Numbered from the stretch's first letter, positions 31,541 through 41,200 are shown. The stretch is 45,830 nucleotides of DNA from an uncultured Clostridia bacterium (GCA_944384445.1 CALWTL010000008.1:1-45830), one strand, 5' to 3'. The notes: a model not told the origin generated them from the letters alone. A program made the numbers and translations.

Positions 31541-32968
31541 ATGAAAAGTTTTAATTTAAAAATAAAAAATTTTACTAAAATATTTGTTTGTTTAATTTTA
31601 CTAATTTTTACTATTAGTTTAGCAGCATGTGGAAAATCAAACAAAGATAATTTTATTTATCCGTCTAGTCAAGTTCAAACATTTGGCAATGGTGGAATGG
31701 CTGTTCAAAAAGGTGATTATATTTATTTTGTGAATGGTTATCAATCTTCAGAAGATATGGAAAAGCAAAACGCAAGTTATACGATAGGTTCGCTATTAAT
31801 AGCTAAATTAGACAGCAATGGTAATCTTATATTGAATGAAGACAACTTGCTAGATGATGAATATTATCGAACAATGAGTGATAAATTGTGTGGATTTGAA
31901 GCAACTGGATTATACATTTTTGGAAATTATTTATATTTTACCAGTCCATGTCAAGAGAATGAGTCTGGTGATGAAGTTTGGGCAAAGAATAGAGTAGATT
32001 TTTATCGTATAAAATTAGATAAATCAAGCAAAGTTGAAAGATTATATCAGACCGAAGTAGCACATGCTAGTCTAGAATATGAATATTATGTTGATGGTAA
32101 TAATGTATATTTGTTGGTTTATGAAAAAGAAACAAATTTAGACCATTCAGATATTACAAATCGTTTACTTCGTATTGATGCTAATTCTAAAAAGGTGGAT
32201 ACCATTGCTCAAGACGTAAGTAGTGTTGTAATGCCAGATTCAAGTAATGAATATTTGAAAAATTCATTTGAAAAAATCTTTTATGTACAAGATGATGAAG
32301 AAAACAGTAATTATACTTTAAAACAATACAATATATCAACTAACTCTTCAACAACTTATAAAACGTCTAAAGAAAGTATGTCAGCAAAATTTGTCACTAA
32401 TAACTATGTATACATTACAGATAATACAAATAGTCGTTCAATTATGATGCGTTCAAACTTTATTCAAAATTCTGCATTTGAATATAGTGGTCCAATCGAA
32501 ACGAGTATATATTCAAGTTTAACTATGACTCCAGAAGGCAATTGCATTGTAGCTGTGACAGATAATACAATTGAGTTTTTCATAAATGGCGATAACTCTC
32601 CATCTCCTAGAACAATAGTTGATGATGAAGAAGACATAACAGAGATTAACATTATTGGATATGCAAATGGTAGTATTATTTACTATGATAACAATAATTC
32701 AATCAAGTCAGTAAGTTATGCAAACATAATAGCTGGAAGTAATGCTGATATAATAACAATTGCAACATTGTCAGATACAAATACAGATTATTTTGATTTA
32801 GATAATAATTATTTATATTTTTATAAAACTGTTGGTAATCACAGTTATTTGCATAGATTAGCAATTAATAACAATCATGATGAAACTGAAGAAATGATAG
32901 GTGTTTATTTAGAAGAAGATATACCTGAAGAAACTGAAGAAAGCAGTTCAGAAACTGAGAACGCATAA
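31541..32968 (+). CDS. Large lipoprotein, beta-propeller-like
   Basis: A 475-residue predicted lipoprotein with a basic/hydrophobic leader and lipobox SLAAC. The rest is beta-rich with repeated segments such as GDYIYFVNGY, GNYLYFTSP, NNVYLLVYE, NNYVYITDN and NNYLYFYKT spaced about 60-80 residues apart, the pattern of a propeller-like WD or DUF5050-type protein. The C-terminus is very acidic (EEDIPEETEESSSETE). Start set by GAGG; an in-frame TTG upstream lies before it. Surface-exposed; binding role likely, function unknown. Confidence 0.75.
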   Translation: MKSFNLKIKNFTKIFVCLILLIFTISLAACGKSNKDNFIYPSSQVQTFGNGGMAVQKGDYIYFVNGYQSSEDMEKQNASYTIGSLLIAKLDSNGNLILNEDNLLDDEYYRTMSDKLCGFEATGLYIFGNYLYFTSPCQENESGDEVWAKNRVDFYRIKLDKSSKVERLYQTEVAHASLEYEYYVDGNNVYLLVYEKETNLDHSDITNRLLRIDANSKKVDTIAQDVSSVVMPDSSNEYLKNSFEKIFYVQDDEENSNYTLKQYNISTNSSTTYKTSKESMSAKFVTNNYVYITDNTNSRSIMMRSNFIQNSAFEYSGPIETSIYSSLTMTPEGNCIVAVTDNTIEFFINGDNSPSPRTIVDDEEDITEINIIGYANGSIIYYDNNNSIKSVSYANIIAGSNADIITIATLSDTNTDYFDLDNNYLYFYKTVGNHSYLHRLAINNNHDETEEMIGVYLEEDIPEETEESSSETENA

Positions 32969-32992
32969 AAACGCATTTTTAATGCGTTTTTT
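32967..32992 (+). terminator. Intrinsic terminator
   Basis: aaaaacgcatt (32967-32977) pairs perfectly with aatgcgttttt (32981-32991). Confidence 0.85.
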
Positions 32993-33101
32993 ATTAAATC
33001 TATTTATAATTAAATTATGTTAGTATATAAAAAAATAATCTAAAAATAAAATAAAAATCGTAATAAAAAACAAAAATATTACTATATTGTTTGAAATAAA
33101 T

Positions 33102-33140
33102 AAAAAAAGAACTTTACTATTTTTGTAAAGTTCTTTTTTT
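33102..33140. terminator. Terminator, symmetric
   Basis: aaaaaaagaactttac (33102-33117) pairs perfectly with gtaaagttcttttttt (33125-33140). It is symmetric, so it works in both directions; its main role is probably for the minus-strand gene ending at 33174. Confidence 0.82.
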
Positions 33141-33173
33141 GTCTTATTTTGCTGGTTTTGTAAAGATTAAACT

Positions 33174-33920
33174 TTACTTCTTTTTTTTCAAATTATTTTT
33201 CATTTTATCTAATTTTTCTTTAGTTATTGGCTCAACTTTTGTGACAGTCATACGTCTAGCAATCATAATTTTTGTTTCTTTTGTAGGAGTTAATTCTTTA
33301 AGATATCTTGTTAATTTGCTAATTAAATCTTCGAAATCTTCATCTGTTTTCTCTGCACTATGTTGATATATTGTAAGAATGTTTGCATTTGATTTTTGAT
33401 TATTAAACATATTTGTATATGTATCTTTGTCAAATGAATATGTTATTTTCAATCCAGTCACATTTGCACTTCTATATTCTAAACTTGTTGTTTCTATAAC
33501 GTAAGCTACTTGTAATTTTTGTAATAAAAATTCTGGGTCGAAATTTATTGAAGATAAAAACATCGCTTTGAAGCTATCAATTAAAAATTCTTTATGCTTT
33601 AAAATCTTATCATGTGGTTTTATTAATTTTGTAAAATGTTTATAATTTGTCCTAACTGTATACTTGAATGTTGTGTTTATTTTTTCAGTCGCCATATTAA
33701 GCTCTGTAAATTTTCCAATTTGAGTTTTATATAAAACTATATTTGATTTTTGTAAATCATTATTTGGAGTATCATAATAAGTAAAAGTTTTTTTAATTTT
33801 TTCTTCAAAGTGCATGTTATATTTGCCAAAAAAAGAATTTAGTTCTAAAACTTTTTCTTTTGTCTTTTCGCTAAACATCTCAAATCTGCGTTTCTGTCTA
33901 ATTATATCTAATGCACGCAT
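33174..33920 (-). CDS. Hypothetical protein, possibly CYTH-like
   Basis: A 248-residue soluble protein. Its start is set by an AAGGGG ribosome site. The segment KTFTYYDTPNNDLQKSNIVLYK (about residues 43-64) resembles the second strand of CYTH/triphosphate-tunnel enzymes (YYDT...L...G..LR), followed by alternating strands with charged residues (FKYTVRTNYKHF, AYVIETTSLEYR, LKITYSFDKDTY), as in a tunnel barrel. However the EXEXK motif expected at the N-terminus is not evident, so polyphosphate- or triphosphate-related function is only a suggestion. The C-terminus is a Lys run. Confidence 0.55.
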   Translation of the reverse strand: MRALDIIRQKRRFEMFSEKTKEKVLELNSFFGKYNMHFEEKIKKTFTYYDTPNNDLQKSNIVLYKTQIGKFTELNMATEKINTTFKYTVRTNYKHFTKLIKPHDKILKHKEFLIDSFKAMFLSSINFDPEFLLQKLQVAYVIETTSLEYRSANVTGLKITYSFDKDTYTNMFNNQKSNANILTIYQHSAEKTDEDFEDLISKLTRYLKELTPTKETKIMIARRMTVTKVEPITKEKLDKMKNNLKKKK

Positions 33921-34012
33921 CTTATACCCCTTATATTATATAGTTTAGTTAAAAAATAAAAAAAAATCAAGAAAATGTAGAAATATTTTTTTACATTTGA
34001 TATAATTTTAAC

Positions 34013-35320
34013 ATGATTAAATTAGATGATAAATTTTTAAAACGAATGAATAATCTTTTAGGTAGTGAATATAATGATTTTTTAAATTGTTTAAATATGT
34101 CTGAACAAAAAGGCATTTATGTAAATAATTTTAAGATTAACACTGATGAATTTACAAAAATAATAGATTTTTCTATAAGTCCAATACCTTATGAAAAAAA
34201 TGGATTTTATGTGGATAATTCAAAAAAAGGTAGGCATCCACTACATCATGCAGGAGCATTCTATATTCAAGACCCAAGTGCAATGTTTACTGTTAATTCA
34301 CTTAAATTTAGAGGTGATGAAATCGTTTTAGATATGTGTGCGGCTCCAGGAGGAAAATCTATTCAAATTGCAAATAGAATTCCAAATGGCATTTTAATAA
34401 GCAATGAATATGTTAAATCTAGAGCACAAATTTTGTATTCAAATATTGAACGTATGGGTCTAGATAATGTAATTATTTCTAACGAAGATAGCAAGCACAT
34501 TTCTCGTGCATATTCTAATGAAATTGATGTATGCTTGGTTGATGCTCCATGCAGTGGTGAAGGTATGTTTCGCAGGGGAGAAGAAGTAATTAATGAATGG
34601 AATGAAAATTTACCTAAAATGTGCAGTCTAAGACAACTTGAAATTTTAGAAGATGCAAATTTATGTTTAAAAGAAAATGGATATTTAATTTATTCAACTT
34701 GCACTTATTCAATTGAAGAAAATGAAGATGTTATACGTGAATTTTTATCAAGACATGATTATGAATTAATAAATATTAATTATCCATTTGATCGTGGAAT
34801 AGACATGAAAGAAACTGTAAGATTATATCCGCATAAAGTAAAAGGAGAGGGGCAATTCGTCGCTTTGCTAAAAAAATTAGAAAAAAATAATTTAATTCCA
34901 AATAATAAACTTAATTTAAAGGAAAATAAAAATTTTGAAAATTTTTTGAATAAATATACAATTTTGAACAAAAAAGTTTATGATTATAAAGAATATTCAT
35001 ATATTATAAAAGACTATAATATAATAAAGTATAATGTAAATTATATATATATTGGTGTTAGAATTGGTATTGATAAAAAAAAATATCAAGAACCTTGCCA
35101 CTATCTTTTTTCTTCTTTTGGTAATATGTTTAAATCTAAAATTAACTTGTCTTATTTAGATTTAAATGTAAATAAATATTTAAAAGGTGAAACATTAAAT
35201 TTTAATATTCAAGATGGGTACGGTGCATTAATAATTTCAAATTGTCCTTTGGGTGGCTTTAAAATTAGCAATGGCAAATTTAAAAATTTGTATCCAAAAG
35301 GACTTAGAAATTTCAATTAA
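34013..35320 (+). CDS. RsmF-like rRNA m5C methyltransferase
   Basis: NOL1/NOP2/Sun-family SAM-dependent methyltransferase of 435 residues, predicted to make 5-methylcytosine in rRNA. The SAM motif LDMCAAPGGKS is at residues 106-116, Cys180 in DAPCSGEGMFR and Cys230 in YSTCTYS are the two family cysteines, and FYIQDPSAM precedes the core. The C-terminal 130 residues correspond to the RsmF/YebU-type RNA-binding extension ending in a GGFKISNGKFKNLYPKGLR segment. TATAAT ends 6 nt before the ATG with TGa extension, so the mRNA is probably leaderless. Confidence 0.9.
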   Translation: MIKLDDKFLKRMNNLLGSEYNDFLNCLNMSEQKGIYVNNFKINTDEFTKIIDFSISPIPYEKNGFYVDNSKKGRHPLHHAGAFYIQDPSAMFTVNSLKFRGDEIVLDMCAAPGGKSIQIANRIPNGILISNEYVKSRAQILYSNIERMGLDNVIISNEDSKHISRAYSNEIDVCLVDAPCSGEGMFRRGEEVINEWNENLPKMCSLRQLEILEDANLCLKENGYLIYSTCTYSIEENEDVIREFLSRHDYELININYPFDRGIDMKETVRLYPHKVKGEGQFVALLKKLEKNNLIPNNKLNLKENKNFENFLNKYTILNKKVYDYKEYSYIIKDYNIIKYNVNYIYIGVRIGIDKKKYQEPCHYLFSSFGNMFKSKINLSYLDLNVNKYLKGETLNFNIQDGYGALIISNCPLGGFKISNGKFKNLYPKGLRNFN

Positions 35321-35342
35321 ACATAAAAAATACATAAAATAT

Positions 35343-35366
35343 AGCAAATTTTTGCTTATTTTTCAT
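35343..35366 (+). terminator. Weak intrinsic terminator
   Basis: A short hairpin agcaa (35343-35347) / ttgct (35352-35356) is followed by a T-rich run. It probably ends the methyltransferase transcript. Confidence 0.4.
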
Positions 35367-35394
35367 TTTTTTTGAAAAATTTTCAAAAAAGGTA

Positions 35395-35423
35395 TTGAAA
35401 ATTTAACATTATTGCTGTATAAT
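35395..35423 (+). promoter_or_regulatory. Promoter of coiled-coil protein gene
   Basis: TTGAAA (35395-35400), 17 bp, TATAAT (35418-35423). Start about 35430, followed by AAAGGAG. Confidence 0.8.
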
Positions 35424-35453
35424 AATAAAAACTTTTAAAAAAGGAGATTTGTT

Positions 35454-36728
35454 ATGGATGCATGGATGGCTTTTGTCAGCATTATAGCTATTATTGCAAT
35501 TGTTTTAGTTGCAGGTGGAATCATTGCATTTTTAGGACATATGATTATAGGGGTTTTTGATAAAGATAGACAGGCTGAATCTAGTACTAAAAAAGAAACT
35601 TTAGACTATAGTCAATATAAACAATTAGAAAATTCAGATTCAAAAAATAATGAATATGATTTTTCTACTATTAATCTTGCAAAGGCTGAAAAAGAAAAAG
35701 AAGCAGCAATTGATGATAAAAATGATGATGAATTATTCAAATTGCTTGATGATGGTTCTAGTTCAGATGATGACATTAAAGAGATTGAAGATAGATTAAA
35801 GAAAAATGATGAGGCTTCTGAACCTGTTGTAGAAGAAAAAACTGAAGATAATGATGAAGATTTAGATAATTTGCTTGATGAGATATCAAATGATGTCATT
35901 GATGAAGAAAAAGATAAAATAAATGAAGAAAATAATAAACCTAATGAAACTTTAGCAAAATACAATATTGATGATATTTTGAATCAAATGAATAATCAAG
36001 AGCAGGAAGCTGAAGATACAACTGATAATGATAATCAAGAAAATAGCGAAGAACTTGAAGAAGAACCTGAAGAAGTCGAAGAAGAATCTTCAGAAGAAGC
36101 AGAAAAGGTTGAAGAAGAGAATAAAGAAGAAACAGAAGAAGAAAATTCTAATAGTGAAGAATTAGAAAAAGCAAATAAAGAGATAGAAGATTTGAAAGCT
36201 CAATTATTAGAGATGAATAAAAAATTAGAAGAAGCAAGAACAGAAAAGCCAGAAGTATCTATAGACATGACGGAAGATCAATGTATAGCTCGTTTAGCTA
36301 CATTAGAAGATAGATTGAAGGAAGCTAAAAAAGACTATAAGATTAACATGAAAGAATATCGTCCGCTTAAAAAAGTGATGAAAGAATATGAAAAATATAC
36401 TAGAAAATTAAGAAAGAAAGACATGCAATTATCAAATAAAATGATTTCTTTATACGGTGTTAATAATTATGTAGATTTAGATAAAGAAAAGGCTGAAAAT
36501 GTTTTAAATGAATCTAATTTAGTTGAAGGGCTTAGATTAAGCGTAAGTCACTGTGAAGAAGTGATTAATGCTAACAAAGATAGATATCCAATACTTGAAC
36601 ATACAAATAACATTCTTGAAAATCAAATAGCTAATTTAGAAGCAGATATAGAAAGTACAAAACAAATATTAGAAAAAATTAGAGAAAAGAAAGGTTCAGG
36701 TAATAGTGATTCTGAACAAAATAATTAA
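35454..36728 (+). CDS. Membrane-anchored acidic coiled-coil protein
   Basis: A 424-residue protein with one N-terminal TM helix (residues 6-33), a long strongly acidic region rich in Glu, Asp and Asn (about 80-230), a coiled-coil (about 230-262), and a second predominantly helical basic/acidic domain with heptad-like patterns (270-410), ending in a Ser/Gly/Asn tail. The layout suggests a membrane-tethered structural or scaffold protein facing the cytoplasm, broadly like division or envelope adaptors, but I recognise no family. Good AAGGAG ribosome site and own promoter. Confidence 0.7.
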   Translation: MDAWMAFVSIIAIIAIVLVAGGIIAFLGHMIIGVFDKDRQAESSTKKETLDYSQYKQLENSDSKNNEYDFSTINLAKAEKEKEAAIDDKNDDELFKLLDDGSSSDDDIKEIEDRLKKNDEASEPVVEEKTEDNDEDLDNLLDEISNDVIDEEKDKINEENNKPNETLAKYNIDDILNQMNNQEQEAEDTTDNDNQENSEELEEEPEEVEEESSEEAEKVEEENKEETEEENSNSEELEKANKEIEDLKAQLLEMNKKLEEARTEKPEVSIDMTEDQCIARLATLEDRLKEAKKDYKINMKEYRPLKKVMKEYEKYTRKLRKKDMQLSNKMISLYGVNNYVDLDKEKAENVLNESNLVEGLRLSVSHCEEVINANKDRYPILEHTNNILENQIANLEADIESTKQILEKIREKKGSGNSDSEQNN

Positions 36729-36756
36729 AAAATCCTGATAAATCAGGATTTTTTTT
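36727..36756 (+). terminator. Intrinsic terminator
   Basis: aaaaaatcctga (36727-36738) pairs perfectly with tcaggatttttt (36743-36754). Confidence 0.88.
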
Positions 36757-36898
36757 ATAGTTTAAATATGTTTTTAAAAAATAATTTATTTACATAATAT
36801 TTTTAATTAGAATATAGATTATTATATTGTATTATTATAATTACATTTTATAAATAAAAATAGTATCAAAATTTTAATTTTTAGTTTATAATAGTTTT

Positions 36899-37729
36899 AT
36901 GAGTATTAGTGAATATTTAAAAAATAGAAAGTTAAAACGTTTTAAGAAAAAATATAAAGTCGGACTATGTCTCAGTGGTGGGGGGACCAGAGGTTTTGCT
37001 CATCTTGGAGCGTTTAAAGCGTTTGAAGAATACGGAATAACGTTTGATGCAATTGCAGGAGCAAGTGCAGGTAGTTTATTTGGTGCTTTATATGCAACAA
37101 ATATGAAATATGATCAAATGTACAAGTTATCAAAAAATGTTAAAAATACTGATTTTAGAAAGGCAAAACTTGGTTTTTTGCCATCAAAGATGGATAATTT
37201 ACAAGAATTAATCAAAAAAGTTATACCTGTAAAAAAAATAGAAGATTTAGCTATACCTTTTTATGCAGTTGCTGTTGATTTAAAGACGGGTAAAGAAATT
37301 CATTTTAATAAAGGTGATATAGCAAGTATTGTATCTGGTAGCTGTGCAATTCCTGGGGTTTTTTATCCCGTAAAATATAATAATATGACGCTGATTGATG
37401 GAGGTGTTAGCAATAATATTCCTGCAGATGTATTAAAAATGAATGGTTGTGACTATGTAATAACTATAGATTGTAATTCTACTCGCGGTGGTGGGACAAA
37501 TAGCGAAAGTTTTTTTACACAATTTATTACTAGCATTGGGATAATGTCTGTAAATAATTCTAAACGAGGGATTGAATGCAGTGATATTGTTATTTGTCCA
37601 GATATGAAAAAATTTGCTTCTTTAAAAATTGTAGGTAAAGAAGAAATGATTGAAGCAGGTTATCAAGCAACTGTCGAAATGATGCCTCAAATTAAAAAAT
37701 TATTTTTAGGTGAATTTAAAAAGAAATAA
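36899..37729 (+). CDS. Patatin-like phospholipase family protein
   Basis: A 276-residue patatin-fold serine hydrolase of the bacterial RssA/YlbK type. The oxyanion loop CLSGGGTRGFAHLGA (residues 24-38), nucleophile Ser56 in GASAG and catalytic Asp167 in LIDGGVSNN are all in place. A basic N-terminal stretch without signal peptide suggests cytoplasmic, perhaps membrane-surface, location. TATAAT ends 6 nt before the ATG without a ribosome site: probably leaderless. The stop overlaps the next ATG (TAATG), so the metallo-hydrolase gene is translationally coupled. Confidence 0.92.
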   Translation: MSISEYLKNRKLKRFKKKYKVGLCLSGGGTRGFAHLGAFKAFEEYGITFDAIAGASAGSLFGALYATNMKYDQMYKLSKNVKNTDFRKAKLGFLPSKMDNLQELIKKVIPVKKIEDLAIPFYAVAVDLKTGKEIHFNKGDIASIVSGSCAIPGVFYPVKYNNMTLIDGGVSNNIPADVLKMNGCDYVITIDCNSTRGGGTNSESFFTQFITSIGIMSVNNSKRGIECSDIVICPDMKKFASLKIVGKEEMIEAGYQATVEMMPQIKKLFLGEFKKK

Positions 37730-38748
37730 TGGATTTAATACAAAAGAAGAAAAAAATTACAATTTTATTGATTTTGATGCTCATTGCTTCATTGAGTTGT
37801 GTTTTTTCTGAATTTATTAATGAAAAATTGAAAAATATTTTAATAAATCAATTTTCGATTATTGAAAGAAATGACAGCTTATTGGTTCATTTTATATCTG
37901 TCGGACAAGGAGATGCTATTGCAATTAATCTTCCTGATGATAAAGTTATGATTATAGATACGGGACCAGAAGATAGTGCTGTCACTTTGACAAATTATAT
38001 AGAACATAATGTACTCAATAATTCACATAATAAAAAAATTGATTATTTAATTCTAACACATGCAGATTCTGACCATATAGGTGGGGCATTGAGATTATTA
38101 AAACAATTTGATATTAAAAATATTTATATTCCATATATGGAGTCTTATACTGATAGTTTTTTAAGACTAATTAATTATATTAAAAATGGAAATTATAATA
38201 TATTGTCTGACTTTAATGATTTTATTGATGATTCATCAGTGTTTAATCTTGAAATATTTGGTCCGTTTGATAATTCTGATACAAATGATAGTTGTCCTAT
38301 TATAAAATTAGAATATTTAGAGGTGAGCTTTTTATTTACGGGAGATATCTCAACGAATATTGAAGAAATATTATTGTTAGATTATTATGAAAAAATTGAT
38401 TCAGATATAATAAAAATTGCACATCATGGTAGTAAATATTCGTCAAGTTTAGAATTTTTGCAAGCAGTATCTCCAGAATATGCTGTAATTTCATGCGGAA
38501 ATAATAGTTATGGTCATCCCACAGATATTGTAATTAATAATATTTCCGAAACGGGCGCAAAAATTTTGAGAACAGATTTAAAAGGTAATATTTTATTTTC
38601 AGTATCTGAGACAAATTCATATAATATTTTGACAAATGATTATATTATTATAGAGATTTTAATTGATTATAGATTTTTAATTTTAATTTTTGATTGTATA
38701 ATATTAATAAGTATATGTGTTATAATATTTAAAAAGAAAAAGTCTTAA
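37729..38748 (+). CDS. ComEC-type metallo-beta-lactamase-fold hydrolase
   Basis: A 339-residue protein with an N-terminal TM/signal helix (residues 8-27), a metallo-beta-lactamase domain (HFISVGQGDAIAI, DTGP, LTHADSDHIGG with metal ligands His111, Asp113, Asp115 and His116, FTGDIS, IAHHGSKYSS), and a C-terminal TM helix (about 310-335). This corresponds to the hydrolase domain found at the C-terminus of competence protein ComEC and in stand-alone relatives; the substrate may be nucleic acid. Double anchoring on the outer face is unusual. TAATG overlap with the patatin-like gene. Confidence 0.87.
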   Translation: MDLIQKKKKITILLILMLIASLSCVFSEFINEKLKNILINQFSIIERNDSLLVHFISVGQGDAIAINLPDDKVMIIDTGPEDSAVTLTNYIEHNVLNNSHNKKIDYLILTHADSDHIGGALRLLKQFDIKNIYIPYMESYTDSFLRLINYIKNGNYNILSDFNDFIDDSSVFNLEIFGPFDNSDTNDSCPIIKLEYLEVSFLFTGDISTNIEEILLLDYYEKIDSDIIKIAHHGSKYSSSLEFLQAVSPEYAVISCGNNSYGHPTDIVINNISETGAKILRTDLKGNILFSVSETNSYNILTNDYIIIEILIDYRFLILIFDCIILISICVIIFKKKKS

Positions 38749-38770
38749 CAGATTAAAACTAGAAAAATAC

Positions 38771-38799
38771 TTGTTTATTATGCTTTTTTTTGCTAAAAT
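38771..38799 (+). promoter_or_regulatory. Promoter of 38822 gene and tkt
   Basis: TTGTTT (38771-38776), 17 bp, extended TGc-TAAAAT (38794-38799). Start about 38806, followed by the GGAGGAG ribosome site. Confidence 0.65.
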
Positions 38800-38821
38800 T
38801 AATATAACTATGGAGGAGAAT

Positions 38822-39238
38822 ATGAACAATATAACCATAGTAGGCATAGATAATGACTTTGTTAAAATGTTTGCACAAAAACTTGCTAATGAAATTGGAT
38901 ATAAATTGATTGATGCTAATGAGCAATTTGACAAAGATTTGCTTGCTAATATGGATTATCCAATATTTTTAGTAGATGAAATACTTGTTCAAAAAGAAAA
39001 TATTTTAATCAAAAATTTATCTAATAAAGAAAATGTAATAATATGTATGTCTGATGATATGTTTTTATCTAATGAACATTATAAAAATTTTGAAAATGAC
39101 GAAACTATATTAATAATTGATGAAAATTTAGATAAAATTAAAAAAAATATTCAAAATTTGATAAAAGAACATGTTAAACATGTGTTTAATAAAAAAGATA
39201 TAAAAACAAATGATATTATTAAAATTATTAGGGGATAA
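38822..39238 (+). CDS. Degenerate shikimate-kinase-like protein
   Basis: A 138-residue protein. The first 40 residues (ITIVGIDNDFVKMFAQKLANEIGYKLIDANEQFDKDL) follow the shikimate kinase layout of strand, loop, helix, then GY-x-hID-x-(D/N), but the Walker A loop GxxGxGKS/T is replaced by GIDNDFVK, so ATP binding as in the kinase is not expected. Later segments (YPIFLVDE, KENVIICMSDD, ETILIIDE) fit the parallel strands of the P-loop fold. It ends 1 nt before transketolase and is clearly cotranscribed. A regulatory or dead-enzyme role is inferred; the family link is by eye. Confidence 0.55.
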   Translation: MNNITIVGIDNDFVKMFAQKLANEIGYKLIDANEQFDKDLLANMDYPIFLVDEILVQKENILIKNLSNKENVIICMSDDMFLSNEHYKNFENDETILIIDENLDKIKKNIQNLIKEHVKHVFNKKDIKTNDIIKIIRG

Positions 39239-39239
39239 T

Positions 39240-41144
39240 ATGGTTTATGATGAAAAAATATCAAATGAATTGAAAGTATTAGCGTTAGAAGCAATAAATA
39301 ATGCAGGGAGTGGGCATTCTGGCTCTGTACTTAGTGCTGGAGATATTTTGTATACGCTTTATACTAGACATCTATTATCAGATGGTTCTGACAATATAGC
39401 AAGGGATAGATTTGTTTTAAGCAATGGACATGCTTGTGCTATTCTTTATGCAATTTTGGCTGGATTAAATTATTTTGACATTAATGAATTGAAGACTTTT
39501 AGAAAATTTGGCGGTTTACTAAGTGGACATCCTGAGATATCTATACCTGGAGTTGATGCGTCTACTGGTCCTTTAGGGCAGGGAGTTGCTAATGCTGTAG
39601 GAATGGCAATAGCTGAAACTATTTTAAATTCAAAATTTAATTTATCACATTATACCTATTGTATGGTCGGTGATGGTTGTTTAGAAGAAGGTGTGGGTTT
39701 AGAATCTTTATCTATTGCAGGCTTATATAAGTTAAATAAATTTATATTGCTATATGATAAAAACGATGTCACATTAGATGGAAAATTATCAAAGTCTAAT
39801 GTAGATGATATGGTTTTAAAATTTAGGTCAATGAATTTCAATGTAATTGAATGTGATGGTCATGATATTGAACAAATAGATAAATCTATTATTCAAGCAA
39901 AAAAAGAACAAGAAAATCCTACGGTTATTATTTTTCACACAATCATAGGAAAGGATACATCACTTGCTGGTAGCAATCTAAGTCATGGGAAAGTTTTTAA
40001 TGAAAGTGAAATAAAAGAACTTAGAAAAAAATTAAACGTTAATAGTCCGTATTTAGATTTGTCTGAAAATACAAAAGAAAAATTAAGTAATTTAAAAAAT
40101 GAAATTTTGAAAAAATATAAAAAAAGAGTTGATAAATTATCACAATATTTAAATAAATTTGAAGATGTTAAAGAAAAATATTTAAAATTTATAAATAATA
40201 AATTTAATTTTAAAGAAAAAGAATTTATAGAAACGGCTTCAACAAGACAAATGAATAATAAGATTTTAAATGAAATTGCAAAAGAAGTCGAAAATATAAT
40301 AGTTTTGTCTGCTGATTTATCCAGCAGTACAAAAGTGAGAATTGAAAATGATTCTGATTATTCTGCATCTAATAGGGTAGGAAGAAATATTGCATTAGGA
40401 GTTCGTGAACATGCTATGGGAGCTATTGCCAACGGAATAGCTTTACATAAAGGATTTAATGTAATATGTTCAACATTTTTATCATTTTCAAATTATATGC
40501 TGCCCGCAATTCGTATGGCTTCAATTATGAAATTAAATGTTATGTTTGCGTTTTCTCATTCATCAATATATGATACACCTGATGGTATTACACATTTGCC
40601 AGTTGAACAGTTGGATCAGCTTCGTCTTATACCAGATTTAATAGTCTGTAGACCTTTTAATAGCAATGAAATTTATCAAGTGTATAAATGGTATTTTACC
40701 CAAAATCAGCCAATATGTTTATGTTTATCTCGTGGAGATATTGACTATTGTCCTTCAAATGAAGACATGAATAAAGGTGCATACAAATTGTTTATAGACA
40801 ATTCTACAGATGCTTATATTATTTCATCAGGTAGTGAAATACCATTGGCAATTGAAGTAATGGATAAATTGGAAAATAAGTATAATATTAATGTAGTTAG
40901 TATGCTCAGTATAGAAATTTTCGAAAAACAAAACATTAAGTACAAAAATTCTATATTATCAAAACCTATTTTTGTTATAGAAAGTAGTACTTGTGTAAAA
41001 TATCTTAAATATACTAATGAAAATAAAATATTTTCTGTAAATGTTTTTGGTAGCAGTGGAGATGAAGCAAATTTAAAGAAAAAATATGGTTATACGTCAA
41101 ATATAATTGCTAAAAAAATTTTAAATTTATTAAAAGAACAATAA
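39240..41144 (+). CDS. tkt: Transketolase
   Basis: Thiamine-diphosphate enzyme moving two-carbon units in the non-oxidative pentose phosphate pathway. The 634-residue protein has AGSGHSG (His26), the TPP/Mg motif GDG at 144-146 with Asn175 in YDKND, and the pyrimidine-domain motifs TRQMNNKIL, REHAMG (catalytic Glu near residue 400) and the HSSIYDTPDGITHLPVEQ segment. It is slightly shorter than the usual 660. The AGGGGAT ribosome site lies in the end of the upstream gene. Works with rpiB in this window. Confidence 0.95.
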   Translation: MVYDEKISNELKVLALEAINNAGSGHSGSVLSAGDILYTLYTRHLLSDGSDNIARDRFVLSNGHACAILYAILAGLNYFDINELKTFRKFGGLLSGHPEISIPGVDASTGPLGQGVANAVGMAIAETILNSKFNLSHYTYCMVGDGCLEEGVGLESLSIAGLYKLNKFILLYDKNDVTLDGKLSKSNVDDMVLKFRSMNFNVIECDGHDIEQIDKSIIQAKKEQENPTVIIFHTIIGKDTSLAGSNLSHGKVFNESEIKELRKKLNVNSPYLDLSENTKEKLSNLKNEILKKYKKRVDKLSQYLNKFEDVKEKYLKFINNKFNFKEKEFIETASTRQMNNKILNEIAKEVENIIVLSADLSSSTKVRIENDSDYSASNRVGRNIALGVREHAMGAIANGIALHKGFNVICSTFLSFSNYMLPAIRMASIMKLNVMFAFSHSSIYDTPDGITHLPVEQLDQLRLIPDLIVCRPFNSNEIYQVYKWYFTQNQPICLCLSRGDIDYCPSNEDMNKGAYKLFIDNSTDAYIISSGSEIPLAIEVMDKLENKYNINVVSMLSIEIFEKQNIKYKNSILSKPIFVIESSTCVKYLKYTNENKIFSVNVFGSSGDEANLKKKYGYTSNIIAKKILNLLKEQ

Positions 41145-41200
41145 AATTTTAAAAAAATAAAAATTTTTATATTTTTTAAAATTAAATGTATAATAAACAA

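Noticed and set aside
30319..33920. Horizontally acquired island in the region of hypotheticals
   Set aside because: Base composition, promoters and terminators match the surrounding core genes and no integrase, tRNA or direct repeat flanks it.
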